Assembly (NCBI RefSeq): GCF_006715025.1
Contig: NZ_VFMK01000001.1
Location: 3,658,001 to 3,722,000, forward strand
Source of the DNA: Serratia fonticola
Lineage (GTDB): Bacteria; Pseudomonadota; Gammaproteobacteria; Enterobacterales; Enterobacteriaceae
DNA: 64,000 bases
Direction of reading: 5' to 3'
Part shown: one piece after another, positions 1-7,130 of the stretch
How positions within the stretch are numbered: position 1 is the stretch's first letter
How the letters are laid out: each line of letters begins with the position of its first letter
The notes under the pieces: model-generated
Database searches by the model: none
Seen by the model: the letters and a program-made list of their open reading frames with translations, nothing else
Told to the model about the DNA's origin: nothing
Position numbers and translations under genes: made by a program

Positions 1-133
1 ACGGGATAACGGCGAGCTGTATCTGGCGGGGGACTGGCTGACGCAATGCGGCCTGACCGGGCAACCACTGGCGATCAACGTGATGCCTGGTCAGGTGGTG
101 ATTAGGATTCAGCAGGGTAATATGTTGGCATAA
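1..133 (+). pseudogene. SymE-like toxin 3' fragment (S1)
   Basis: The plus strand encodes the C-terminal part of the SymE-like protein found intact at 8645-8998: the same RDNGELYLA...W(L)TQ.GLTGQPLAI...GQVVIR pattern, ending in TAA at 131-133. Upstream sequence lies outside the window, so it may continue. Elsewhere in this locus such 3' ends are detached remnants that sit between Rhs toxin modules, so a remnant is the likelier reading. Confidence 0.6.
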
Positions 134-149
134 CGAAAGATAAAAATGT

Positions 150-186
150 CTAGGGAGCCCCAACATAGGGCTTCCTAGTTTTTATT
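150..186. terminator. Hairpin terminator between SymE fragment and immunity gene
   Basis: An 11-bp stem (CTAGGGAGCCC / GGGCTTCCTAG, one wobble pair) with a short loop at 150-178 is followed by a T-rich run on the plus strand and faced by A-rich sequence on the other side. It lies between the converging SymE fragment (+) and the immunity gene ending at 182 (-), so it may act in both directions. Confidence 0.7.
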
Positions 187-532
187 TATATGTATTTATG
201 CCTTCAGCCCCCGCGATAAAGTAATCTTGCAAACATCCTTGGATTTCTTCATCTTCATAAGACAACTTAAAATCACCATCAATATCATTAGGGAAATGTG
301 AACCATCAATAGTTCCCAAGATAACAGAAGCAGTGTCTGCAATAATTATTTTAAAAAAGTCGAATACTGCATCTTTATCTTCTTGATCTAACTTAGCAAT
401 AGCATTTCTTGCTCTAGCATAAACATCTTTATTAGCATCAGGAGATTTGCTTAATGCCCCCTTATAACGAGGGAGATTATCAAAAAACAACTCATTAAAT
501 ATTGCCTCAACTACTTTCTTATCATTTGCCAT
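182..532 (-). CDS. Orphan Rhs-module immunity protein (unknown family)
   Basis: This is a 116-residue, acidic, probably cytosolic protein with no signal peptide or obvious catalytic motif. It follows a toxin 3' remnant whose stop codon lies 4 bases upstream of its ATG, and GGGAGG precedes the start, which is the layout of every toxin/immunity pair in this array. I infer that it is the immunity protein of a lost toxin. The low GC content compared with the T6SS genes fits horizontally exchanged tip cassettes. I do not recognise the family. Confidence 0.6.
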   Translation of the reverse strand: MANDKKVVEAIFNELFFDNLPRYKGALSKSPDANKDVYARARNAIAKLDQEDKDAVFDFFKIIIADTASVILGTIDGSHFPNDIDGDFKLSYEDEEIQGCLQDYFIAGAEGINTYK

Positions 533-535
533 ACA

Positions 536-637
536 TCACCTCCCAAGATTTTTAACTCTAACTTCAAGGTACATGGATTTATTCATATTAATAAGTTCTT
601 GAAGCTTACTATTTGGAATATCTGGAGATACGCGAGT
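536..637 (-). pseudogene. 3' remnant of an Rhs toxin tip
   Basis: An open frame directly upstream of the immunity gene ends with residues ...MYLEVRVKNLGR and a TGA overlapping the ribosome-binding site of the next gene. Only about 33 residues remain before the sequence changes abruptly, at about 638-640, into a SymE-like fragment on the other strand. This looks like the last piece of a toxin deleted during module turnover. The toxin class cannot be assigned. Confidence 0.5.
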
Positions 638-639
638 TC

Positions 640-768
640 GGGATAACGGCGAATTGTATCTGGTCGGGAACGGCTGACACTGTGCGGCATGACCGGGCAA
701 CCGCTGGCGATCAACGTGATACCTGGTAAGGTGGTGATTCAAGTTCAACAGGATAATATTTCCATAAT
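640..768 (+). pseudogene. SymE-like toxin 3' fragment (S2), frame-damaged
   Basis: The nucleotide sequence matches the 3' third of the intact SymE-like gene at 8870-8998 (GGATAACGGCGA..TGTATCTGG, GACCGGGCAACCGCTGGCGATCA), but an altered region around 662-690 breaks the frame and no start codon is attached. It is bounded at 640 by the toxin remnant of the previous module. It is non-coding now and marks a module boundary. Confidence 0.65.
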
Positions 769-820
769 AATGATAAGAATAGCGGAAATATCAAAATAAA
801 GATTTTCCCGCCAAACTTAT

Positions 821-1258
821 TTATCGCAATAAATCTCTCGTTTCCATTAATATTATACCAAGCATATTCTTACCTGAACCATCACCACCATCAGCCCAAT
901 AGCTATCATTTTTGGTGTGCTCAATTAATTGTGCCCCACCTGTAGATAATAATATATTTTTAGCATTCTCGTTCTGTTTGAATCTTTCAAAAACTGCAAG
1001 ACGCATGATATCATCTTTTATTATCTCCCAGTCATCTCTCAAAGGATGACTTCTATCCCTTCCTATTTTAGCCACATCCATTGGTGATGATAAATTGCGT
1101 ATTTTTTCCCTCAACGTTTTATCATGGAATTTATGTGATTGAAAATAATGTTCTACTGTCGGCCAATATACAGACTCAGCAAAAAAGCCACATTTATAAA
1201 AATTAGACAAAATGCCATAAGGATCATTTACTTTGTAGAATAGTATTCTATCCATCAT
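821..1258 (-). CDS. NADAR-family protein (YbiA-like), putative immunity enzyme
   Basis: About 145 residues with the family signature along the whole length: PYG.LSNFY, WPTVEHYFQ..KF, AK.GR.R..PLR.DWE, KF(ERFKQN), LL.TG..LIEH...D.YW.DGGDGSGKNMLG..LM..R. NADAR proteins bind ADP-ribose-like ligands, and some characterised members are N-glycosidases that remove ADP-ribose from guanine bases. The ATG chosen starts 1 base after the stop of the upstream gene, so the two are probably co-translated. The position, downstream of an ADP-ribosyltransferase-like toxin remnant, suggests that it reverses ADP-ribosylation and so protects the cell. That role is inferred; the family call is firm. Confidence 0.8.
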   Translation of the reverse strand: MMDRILFYKVNDPYGILSNFYKCGFFAESVYWPTVEHYFQSHKFHDKTLREKIRNLSSPMDVAKIGRDRSHPLRDDWEIIKDDIMRLAVFERFKQNENAKNILLSTGGAQLIEHTKNDSYWADGGDGSGKNMLGIILMETRDLLR

Positions 1259-1259
1259 A

Positions 1260-1598
1260 TTATATAATCCTTGGCCCAGTATCCCTTTTATCATCAACAG
1301 ACTCCCCTGCCAATATTAAATTAAAACAGTTCATTATTTTTTCAGAAAAACCAGATAGCAATTTATTTTTTAAATATACATTTTCACTTTCGACACCTAC
1401 TGATACCAAATAAATTTCAGACAATAACCTCTTAGGCACAAGAGAATCGCCTTTAAATAACCTCGTTGCCTCTTCGGATATATTTAAAAGCTCATTAAAA
1501 GCTTCTTCATTTATACTTCCACCCATTTTCAATGGATACAAATAGTCACTGACTTTTTCTTTTAACAAATCTAATATATTATCTTTATCTATCTTCAT
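1260..1598 (-). CDS. Small protein between ART-like toxin remnant and NADAR gene
   Basis: A 112-residue, mainly helical, acidic protein with no recognised domain. Its ATG overlaps the TGA of the ART-like toxin remnant (ATGA), the typical coupling of toxin and immunity genes, and its stop is 1 base from the NADAR start. It could be a second immunity protein that binds the toxin, with NADAR acting on the modified product. Confidence 0.6.
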   Translation of the reverse strand: MKIDKDNILDLLKEKVSDYLYPLKMGGSINEEAFNELLNISEEATRLFKGDSLVPKRLLSEIYLVSVGVESENVYLKNKLLSGFSEKIMNCFNLILAGESVDDKRDTGPRII

Positions 1599-1825
1599 TT
1601 AATTAAGCCTATAATAGCAGAGTTAGGGATATCTTTCAGTACCGTTACTTCTTGAGCCCAGATAGAGCGATGGTAAGGAAGCCCCTCAACACCTCCAACT
1701 CTAGGAGCATGTTGCCAAACCTCGACGTTCATTGAGGTGACTTTATTAAGATCTATAGCAACTATACCGTGACCGCTATCGTAAGACTTAGCTATATCAA
1801 GGCTTTTAGTCGTTGAAATCTGACC
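1595..1825 (-). pseudogene. ADP-ribosyltransferase-like Rhs toxin remnant
   Basis: An open stretch of about 76 codons with no start begins after an in-frame TAG. It contains ISTT (residues 3-6), a G-x-V-A-I-D-L strand and a late QEVTVL..IPN.AI segment. These match the STT/STS motif and the catalytic-Glu region of pertussis/cholera-type ADP-ribosyltransferases, where a Q/E-x-E...IP..I pattern occurs. The N-terminal NAD-binding Arg region is missing because the sequence joins degenerate Rhs-linker DNA at about 1826, so this is a dead 3' fragment. The family assignment is from motifs only. Confidence 0.55.
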
Positions 1826-1902
1826 CTAACCCTGCTATCTCTATCGGGCCTATCCTCACGCAATATCCCTCACAGAAGTCACACTACCGAGTTTGACTAG
1901 GC
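1826..1902 (-). repeat. Degenerate Rhs-core linker repeat (R1)
   Basis: The minus strand retains a decayed version of the Rhs core end (DPIGLAGG codons) and of the conserved segment CGGTAGTATGACTC found at 10072-10285, 6912-7130 and 5652-5850. Several stops interrupt it. It marks the former junction where a toxin tip was attached. Confidence 0.5.
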
Positions 1903-1920
1903 AACACGGGTATAAGATGA

Positions 1921-1960
1921 TGATCTAGGTAGAACAAAGTAGCATGCCGACGTAGCAACT
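1921..1960 (+). pseudogene. Heavily decayed SymE-like 3' end (S3)
   Basis: Forty bases align without gaps to the last 40 bases around the stop of the intact SymE-like gene (8962-9001), with about a dozen substitutions, almost all transitions. It sits just before a hairpin terminator, as the other copies do. Confidence 0.5.
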
Positions 1961-1969
1961 AAAAAATAT

Positions 1970-2002
1970 AGCCGGAAAAATCAAAATAGAATGCTTCCGG
2001 CT
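1970..2002. terminator. Hairpin terminator
   Basis: AGCCGGAA / TTCCGGCT arms enclose a 17-base loop and are followed by TATTTTTG. This is the same position (between SymE remnant and immunity gene) and a similar sequence to the terminators at 6025 and 9013. Confidence 0.55.
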
Positions 2003-2027
2003 TATTTTTGCATCAATTAAAGAAGTG

Positions 2028-2396
2028 CTAGCTTATTAAAATAGCGACGTTTTTACCCTCATCCTTTAAGTAAGATAAGTTATCATTCAATATTTCCATC
2101 ATTATATCATAAGTCCTTTTATTGCTCTCCTTGTATAAGGATAAATTATTGAATATCAGGCATATATTAATACTCTCATCTATAGAAAGCCCTCCAAATA
2201 GTGAGTCTGACAAAGCATCAAAATTACCATCTTTAACTAAAGGAGGGTCTAAAGGGAGACTACTTTTTATTGCTAGGAAAAGATCGCTAGTTTTACTTGA
2301 GTTTTCTAAATCAACTAAATATGTAAGATATCCATTTTTTTTATACTCTGTAATAATTTTTCCGACAGAATTTTTATTAAATAATATTATTGCCAT
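2028..2396 (-). CDS. Barstar-like immunity protein to RNase Sa-type tip
   Basis: This 122-residue protein has a barstar-like layout: an N-terminal beta strand, a helix (KIITEYKKNGY), a second strand (TYLVDLEN), then LPLDPP...G.NFDALSDSLFGGL, which resembles the helix-loop of barstar that plugs the RNase active site, and a final hydrophobic strand (INICLIFNN). The ATG overlaps the toxin stop (TAATG). Barstar folds inhibit guanyl-specific RNases of the barnase and Sa families, and the adjoining tip is of that class, so fold and context agree. Confidence 0.7.
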   Translation of the reverse strand: MAIILFNKNSVGKIITEYKKNGYLTYLVDLENSSKTSDLFLAIKSSLPLDPPLVKDGNFDALSDSLFGGLSIDESINICLIFNNLSLYKESNKRTYDIMMEILNDNLSYLKDEGKNVAILIS

Positions 2397-3976
2397 TATC
2401 GAACCCTCACAAAAGAAGGATTACCAGAATCACCATAGTGAGTCCATGTATAATAAGTTTTGCCCGTCACTGTATCTACAACAACCCTCCTAGGTCCGGC
2501 CCCACTAATATTTGGACCAGGATCTACACGATACTCTTTATACGGAGAATTAGCCCCTGCGCCGCCAGGTAGCTCTCCTTGATAATTCTTAAACGTGGTT
2601 CCCCACTTTTTACCTAGCGCACCTGAAGGCTTAGTACCAGCATCAATATGCCCCAGTGTACTCAATACTGCAGCACTTTCTTCTCTAGGCAATGAGCCTG
2701 GAGTGATCATTGCTGGCTTGGCCCCTTTAGATAAAGAAGCAGCCTCTGCGGCTGAATATCCTTGCTCCCTATAGTTTTTATATCTTTCATACCTAGCTTG
2801 GCATACAGCCAACCCCAACGGATCAATCCAACTATTCGGGTTATGCACATAACTATAGGGATTTACCCCACCCGCCAGCCCTATCGGGTCCGCACACAAA
2901 TACTGCCCGGTATCCACATCATAATAGCGAAAACGGTTGTAATGCAACCCGGACTCCGCATCGGCGTACTGACCGGCGAACCGCAGATTGCAGGTGACCC
3001 GGTCTTCATCATTGGCAGGCTGTCGCCACAGTTCTGCCCTGCCCCAGGTACTCAAGCGGTTTGCCCACACCATTTTCCCCTGCTCGTTGAGCAACTCCCG
3101 TGGGGTCCCCATGTGATCGGCAACCACATAATGGAGCTTGCCCTTCTCATACCGCGCTACCGGGGTCAGCCCCCCTGGTGCGTACAACCAGTGGATACTC
3201 TGTTCGTAGGCAACGGAACCGTCTGCATAGATCGGGGCTTCTTCTATCAGTTGGTCACCGCTCCACAGGTATTCATAACCTTGCAGCGCATCGTTGGCCG
3301 GGGTAACGGCAGGAAATACGGTCTCATCCCGTGGCGAAATCGCAGGCGCAGAGGTGACCACCCGCAATTTGCGAATACGTCGCCCAAAGGCATCATAACC
3401 GTAGCGCCAACGTTCACCCCTCGGCGTCATCAGCTCGGTTAACTGGTCCTGCTCATTCCAGCGGTAGCGCCATACCTGCGGTCGGAACCCCTCTTTCAGC
3501 TCGCGTTTTTCAACCAGTCTTCCGCCATGGTCGTAACGATATTGGCAGTGACCACGGGAGACCACCCGTCCTGCCTGCTGGCGCTGTGCCTCTTGCTGTA
3601 ACGCCGCTTCCGCCCCACGCGGCAACCGCGCATGTAACGTCAGGTTCTGATTGGCATCATAGGTAAACTGTTCCAGCAACGGCAGGAAACCGCCAAAGTC
3701 CGCCCGGACTATCTGGTCATTGAGGTTGTAGTGGTACTGGGTCTTGCCCCAGCGCCCGTCATCAATGCCCACCACGTTATAGGCCCGGTCATACTGCCAA
3801 CTGCGGTTGACCGCGCTGCCGTGCAATGCAGTCGCCACGGCACTTTCCGGGGCCTGTAACTGCTGCTGGAATAATGACGAATTGCGGCCTGCCGCCTGAG
3901 AAGGTGGTTCGGTTTTAACAGAGTTGTATGTGCACTGACATGTAATTATTAGCGGGAATGAGCATGATAGGATCAT
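2396..3976 (-). CDS. Orphan rhs 3' fragment with guanyl-RNase (Sa/N1-type) tip
   Basis: The ORF has 526 residues. Residues from about 27 to 370 repeat the Rhs core of the full-length gene almost exactly, ending in the DPxGL cleavage motif (IDPLGL). The roughly 130-residue tip ends in a ribonuclease domain of the Sa/T1 type: the catalytic Glu in YKEYRV, Arg in PRRVVV and His in WTHYGD appear in the right order. The first 26 residues derive from an unrelated 77-bp stretch, so the ORF lacks PAAR, EagR-binding and N-terminal core parts and cannot be secreted by itself. It could become active by recombining into the full-length gene. It is coupled to the barstar-like gene. Confidence 0.8.
   Translation of the reverse strand: MILSCSFPLIITCQCTYNSVKTEPPSQAAGRNSSLFQQQLQAPESAVATALHGSAVNRSWQYDRAYNVVGIDDGRWGKTQYHYNLNDQIVRADFGGFLPLLEQFTYDANQNLTLHARLPRGAEAALQQEAQRQQAGRVVSRGHCQYRYDHGGRLVEKRELKEGFRPQVWRYRWNEQDQLTELMTPRGERWRYGYDAFGRRIRKLRVVTSAPAISPRDETVFPAVTPANDALQGYEYLWSGDQLIEEAPIYADGSVAYEQSIHWLYAPGGLTPVARYEKGKLHYVVADHMGTPRELLNEQGKMVWANRLSTWGRAELWRQPANDEDRVTCNLRFAGQYADAESGLHYNRFRYYDVDTGQYLCADPIGLAGGVNPYSYVHNPNSWIDPLGLAVCQARYERYKNYREQGYSAAEAASLSKGAKPAMITPGSLPREESAAVLSTLGHIDAGTKPSGALGKKWGTTFKNYQGELPGGAGANSPYKEYRVDPGPNISGAGPRRVVVDTVTGKTYYTWTHYGDSGNPSFVRVR
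2872..3899 (-). repeat. 1,028-bp near-identical duplication of the rhs core
   Basis: This segment matches 11291-12318 at a constant offset of 8,419 bases with only about four single-base differences noticed by eye. It covers the C-terminal Rhs core up to just past DPIGLAGG. The identity ends sharply on both sides, which shows recent duplication or ongoing gene conversion between the orphan and the live gene. Confidence 0.85.
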
Positions 3977-3993
3977 TCCACGCCAGAAGAGAG

Positions 3994-4365
3994 TTAGCCA
4001 ATATTATCCCTCTTAATTAATCTTCCATCGTCAAGTGTCAGATAGTCTCTCTTATCTCCATGTGTGATCTCCACATATTCATTAACCACAACTGCATCAA
4101 CAATTCCACAGAGGTAATGCCAAAAAGACTTTTTGGCATTATTATAAAGAAGCACCCCCCACTCACATGGAATTAAATAGCGATCTTCAGGGAGATGAAT
4201 AACATCATACACAATGCCGCCAAGCCGTGATATTTCAGAACGAGCTTCTTCTGTAAAAACTATTAACCCATCATCTTTTTCACCTTGAGATGCATTACAG
4301 TCTGGACATCTTTCCAGATCCGATTCATAGCTAGAATAACAATTTTGACATGTAGTATATTTCAT
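3994..4365 (-). CDS. Immunity protein of the EndoU module, zinc-ribbon N terminus
   Basis: A 123-residue protein starting MKYTTCQNC, with two CxxC pairs in the first 25 residues (CQNC...CPDC) that form a probable zinc ribbon. The rest is a beta-rich acidic domain. The chosen ATG follows AGAGGG and lies 10 bases after the toxin stop; the longer ORF start at 4455 would overlap the toxin. The position identifies it as partner of the EndoU-like toxin. The toxin is broken but this gene is intact. I do not recognise the immunity family. Confidence 0.65.
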   Translation of the reverse strand: MKYTTCQNCYSSYESDLERCPDCNASQGEKDDGLIVFTEEARSEISRLGGIVYDVIHLPEDRYLIPCEWGVLLYNNAKKSFWHYLCGIVDAVVVNEYVEITHGDKRDYLTLDDGRLIKRDNIG

Positions 4366-4375
4366 CAACCCTCTC

Positions 4376-4683
4376 TTATTTAATTGGAATACTAGATGTA
4401 ATAACACCTGGACCAGTACCACCAATATGCGGATCAACATGGTCTGTAATAACACGTATTTTTTGTGTTACCCCATTTTAGGTCGATGTACCTTCAAATA
4501 CCTTACCAAAGAATCCTTTCCTATTAGAAATGACTTGATTTGCGAGATTATTAGCAACCTCCACTGTAGCATGCGCAATATCTCTATTGCTCCACTCCGA
4601 TGGGAATCGTGAACCTTTTTGCTTTTTAGGCTTCATTGATGCATATGGTTCTTGCTTAGGAGGACCAACATTAGGAGACAGAC
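4376..4683 (-). pseudogene. Bacterial EndoU-type nuclease toxin, truncated and with an in-frame stop
   Basis: The minus strand reads KGSRFPSEWSNRDIAHATVEVAN...GKVFEGTST, then TAA, then NGVTQKIRVI...GVITSSIPI. This is the C-terminal half of bacterial EndoU toxins (K.S.FP..WS...I..A, G...V.I.V......I.T..P). The single TAA replaces a codon in the middle of the conserved region and the frame is intact beyond it. The 5' end joins terminator sequence at about 4684, so the first catalytic His region and the Rhs core are missing. It is non-functional unless the stop is read through. Confidence 0.7.
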
Positions 4684-4687
4684 AATA

Positions 4688-4724
4688 ACAGCAGGAAAGA
4701 TCCAGAGAGGCTCTTTCCTGTTTT
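4688..4724. terminator. Hairpin terminator
   Basis: CAGGAAAGA / TCTTTCCTG stem followed by TTTTAATTT. It is close in sequence to the terminators at 6025 and 10447 and sits downstream of the next immunity gene (minus strand ends at 4773). No SymE fragment is left here. Confidence 0.65.
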
Positions 4725-4772
4725 AATTTGCATTACTACTAATGAATAATACCGTTACTTAAATCAAAATAA

Positions 4773-5138
4773 CTAACAGTTATCTTTAGAATATTCTTTG
4801 AGAAAAGATTTCACTCTTGTCAAGAATAGTAACTTATCTTTTATTTCGTGGTCAAAAGTAAAGTTCACCTCAGACAGAACAACATCAGCAAGACTTAACT
4901 CGCCACTGATAATAAAGTTAATAGACTGAATCACTTTATCTCTATTGGCTGGCACATACTCTAAAAACCAAGGCTTGAGGATAATATCCGAAATAGAACG
5001 CAGGTCACTTTCATTATTGACATTCTTATTTTTAATTAATAAATAATCATTATCACTGATAACCTCCTCATCAAGAGCAGAAAGAAAACCTACTAATATA
5101 GAAATTTCATTTTGAGTTTTTAAATCAAATTTACTCAT
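4773..5138 (-). CDS. Immunity protein to the RNase A-like tip
   Basis: A 121-residue helical, acidic protein starting MSKFDLKTQNEI. Its ATG overlaps the stop of the toxin tip (TAATG). No domain is recognised. Pairing with the RNase A-like domain is by position. Contact-dependent inhibition systems that use RNase A-like toxins carry small helical immunity proteins of this size. Confidence 0.65.
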   Translation of the reverse strand: MSKFDLKTQNEISILVGFLSALDEEVISDNDYLLIKNKNVNNESDLRSISDIILKPWFLEYVPANRDKVIQSINFIISGELSLADVVLSEVNFTFDHEIKDKLLFLTRVKSFLKEYSKDNC

Positions 5139-5626
5139 TATTGTCCCCATACAGGATATGCGGTGATTGCTTGCCCATTTGGAGTCAAGATCACTGTTGC
5201 CGTACTTGAAGTGCCATATGTCGGACCAGTTTTACTGTACCCTTCTCCGATTCTTCTTCCATACGGGATTGTAGCTTTATTCACGACACCGCCTGATTGT
5301 CGCTGAATAGTTTGCGCTCGTTGTATGGCATTTAATTGATCTCTGTGACTATCAAATCGAGTTGCAGCTGACGGTGTATGCTGCTGAACCCCTGTAGTAG
5401 GATTCACTCCATTAGTCGCCCGTCCAAGTTGGGATTCTAAAGACGTTTGGGCACCATGTCTCTCAAGAAAGTGAGATTTAGGATTCATACTTTCCATTTC
5501 TTGCAATCGTCTATGTGCATTTGCCTCCGCAAGCTCATTGATTCTTGCTTGTCTTTGTTCCCTAGTAAGACTTGCCGGACACGTCGCCAACCCCAACGGA
5601 TCAATCCAACTATTCGGGTTATGCAC
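5138..5626 (-). CDS. Orphan Rhs tip with RNase A-like (CdiA-CT type) domain
   Basis: The tip begins in the Rhs core end (HNPNSWIDPLGL); the frame is open further back to 5701 through DPIGLAGG. After the DPxGL motif the domain shows SHFLERHG (candidate catalytic His), ATRF, GRRIGEGY and a C-terminal TATVILTPNGQAITAYPV segment, the order typical of bacterial RNase A-like toxins of contact-dependent inhibition systems. No full-length rhs is attached, so it is an orphan cassette. It appears intact at its 3' end and keeps its immunity gene. Translation of the displaced tip from the internal ATG is possible but unproven. Confidence 0.7.
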   Translation of the reverse strand: MHNPNSWIDPLGLATCPASLTREQRQARINELAEANAHRRLQEMESMNPKSHFLERHGAQTSLESQLGRATNGVNPTTGVQQHTPSAATRFDSHRDQLNAIQRAQTIQRQSGGVVNKATIPYGRRIGEGYSKTGPTYGTSSTATVILTPNGQAITAYPVWGQ

Positions 5627-5651
5627 ATAACTATAGGGATTTACCCCACCC

Positions 5652-5850
5652 GCCAGCCCTATCGGGTCTGGACTCAGGCAACCCCTCTCGTGTGTGTCAT
5701 ACTACCGGCTCAGGTAATACACCTCCGCCAAAAATGCATCATACTTAGGTGTCTTAATCACGCTACCGTCCTACCTTGATAGTTTTTATCTGCACAAAGT
5801 CATTTTAAATCAAAAAGTAATATAAATACAGACTGATTGAGCCTTGGAAA
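5652..5850 (-). repeat. Rhs-core linker repeat (R1)
   Basis: About 200 bp conserved with 6912-7130 and 10072-10285. It contains the codons for DPIGLAGG, a TAG at 5702-5704 in the same frame, and a conserved stretch reading GATAGTTTTTATCTGCA on the plus strand. It is followed without a gap by SymE-like sequence on the plus strand. Confidence 0.75.
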
Positions 5851-6007
5851 TACCCTCATATTGGTGCAGACTGTATACAGAATAATGACGATGTTTATTT
5901 TGGATGGGAATGGTTGATGCAATGTCGTTTTACTGGGCAACCGCTAGCGATCAGCGTGATGCCCGGTCAGGTGATTATTCAGGTTCAGTAGAGTAATATG
6001 TTGGCGT
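5850..6007 (+). pseudogene. SymE-like toxin 3' fragment (S4)
   Basis: It aligns with 8843-8998 of the intact gene (CTCATATTGGTGCAGACTG..., ACTGGGCAACCGCTAGCGATCAGCGTGATGCCCGG). A TAG replaces a Gln codon near the end and the 5' half is absent. Confidence 0.65.
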
Positions 6008-6024
6008 GTCCATAATAAAAAGCC

Positions 6025-6049
6025 GGAAAGATCCATTTAGGATCTTTCC
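6025..6049. terminator. Hairpin terminator
   Basis: Perfect 10-bp stem GGAAAGATCC / GGATCTTTCC with a 5-base loop, between the SymE remnant and the barstar gene, which converge on it. Confidence 0.7.
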
Positions 6050-6118
6050 ATATTTAACGTCCCACTGTTGTAATGTACTTCATATCCCTACACTCTTAAC
6101 AGCATTCAATTTACTTTG

Positions 6119-6409
6119 TTAGCTAAATTTAAATTGAAAAATAGTTTTATCAAATTTCACAAACTCATCCATCCTATTAAAAACAGACACAAATTGCTCG
6201 AATTCTTTAGGATACTCCTTCTTAAAAACATCACTATTAGACCATGATATAATTAAAGGTTTATCTTCTGCATCAATCGGAACCATAAAATCATATAGAG
6301 CATCAGGGTTATTTCCAAAGTATGGGCCAAAATCAAATTCATCAGAAAAAAACCGATACATATCCATTGGGGTTTTCTGTTTATTTCCATCTAATATTAT
6401 TTTTTTCAT
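6119..6409 (-). CDS. Barstar homologue (immunity)
   Basis: This 96-residue protein follows the barstar pattern: MKKIILDG, then a helix, then FG.YFGNNPDALYDFM (barstar has YYGENLDALWD; its conserved Asp/Glu plug the RNase active site), then PLIISWSNSDVF and a final helix-strand. A ribosome-binding site (GGAGGTGAT) precedes the ATG. It follows the barnase-like tip by 6 bases. It should bind and block that RNase in the cytosol. Confidence 0.85.
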   Translation of the reverse strand: MKKIILDGNKQKTPMDMYRFFSDEFDFGPYFGNNPDALYDFMVPIDAEDKPLIISWSNSDVFKKEYPKEFEQFVSVFNRMDEFVKFDKTIFQFKFS

Positions 6410-6415
6410 AATTAA

Positions 6416-6892
6416 TCACCTCCCATTACATTTCCAACTACCCAATTGTTCTGCAGTATCATAATGATTTGATGTTATATAAGTTAATCCATCACTAGAA
6501 TACAACAACCTCGTACCCGATTGCTTTGCTCTGGACATATGGTTATTTAAGCCAATATCAGCTTCATACCATGTCCTTCCAGGCGCATCGGGCAAAATGC
6601 CAGTGCTGTTAACAAAAACATCTCCGCCTATTTGTCCACCTGGAACATAATTTCCTAAAGCTTTTCCTTTAGACCATCCAGCAGCTTCTGCTTGTGCTTT
6701 CGTTACATAATTATCTGGTAATTGACCCGTTGTTTTCAGGCTATTTACAGCATCATTTGCGCTTTCTGCTGTTCTATAATACTGATTGAGTAATTCTCCT
6801 TGTGCTGAACTAGAAGGATAGGTACCACCTGATAATGAGGCATTTATAACTTGTAACCCCAATGGATCAATCCATCCCAACGGGTTATGCAC
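6416..6892 (-). CDS. Orphan Rhs tip with barnase-type ribonuclease
   Basis: After the Rhs core end (HNPLGWIDPLGL; the frame is open back to 6967) comes a clear barnase homologue: LPDNYVTKAQAEAAGW, PGGQIGGDVF, GRTWYEADIG with the catalytic Glu, GTRLLYSSDGL with Arg, and TSNHYDT with the catalytic His, all in the barnase order and spacing. Family members cut RNA after guanosine. The domain looks complete, so this cassette could be functional once joined to an rhs core. It is linked to a barstar gene. Confidence 0.85.
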   Translation of the reverse strand: MHNPLGWIDPLGLQVINASLSGGTYPSSSAQGELLNQYYRTAESANDAVNSLKTTGQLPDNYVTKAQAEAAGWSKGKALGNYVPGGQIGGDVFVNSTGILPDAPGRTWYEADIGLNNHMSRAKQSGTRLLYSSDGLTYITSNHYDTAEQLGSWKCNGR

Positions 6893-6911
6893 GTAACTAT
6901 ACGGGTTATGA

Positions 6912-7130
6912 CCCCCCGCCAGCCCTATCGGGTCCGGACACTGGCAACATCCCTCCCGCGAGTCATACTACCGGTTCAGGTGGTACACCTCCGCCAGAAA
7001 TTCATCATACTCAAGGATCTTAATCACGCTACCGCCCTACCTTGATAGTTTTTATCTGCACAAAATCATTATATATCGGAGAGTAAAATAGGCACAAACT
7101 GATTAAAGCATGGGAGCACCACCTAATTAA
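6912..7130 (-). repeat. Rhs-core linker repeat (R1)
   Basis: Same linker as at 5652 and 10072: DPIGLAGG codons, a TAG at 6968-6970, then the conserved CACGCTACCGCCCTACCTTG and TAGTTTTTATCTGCA stretches on the plus strand, running into SymE-like sequence. Confidence 0.75.
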
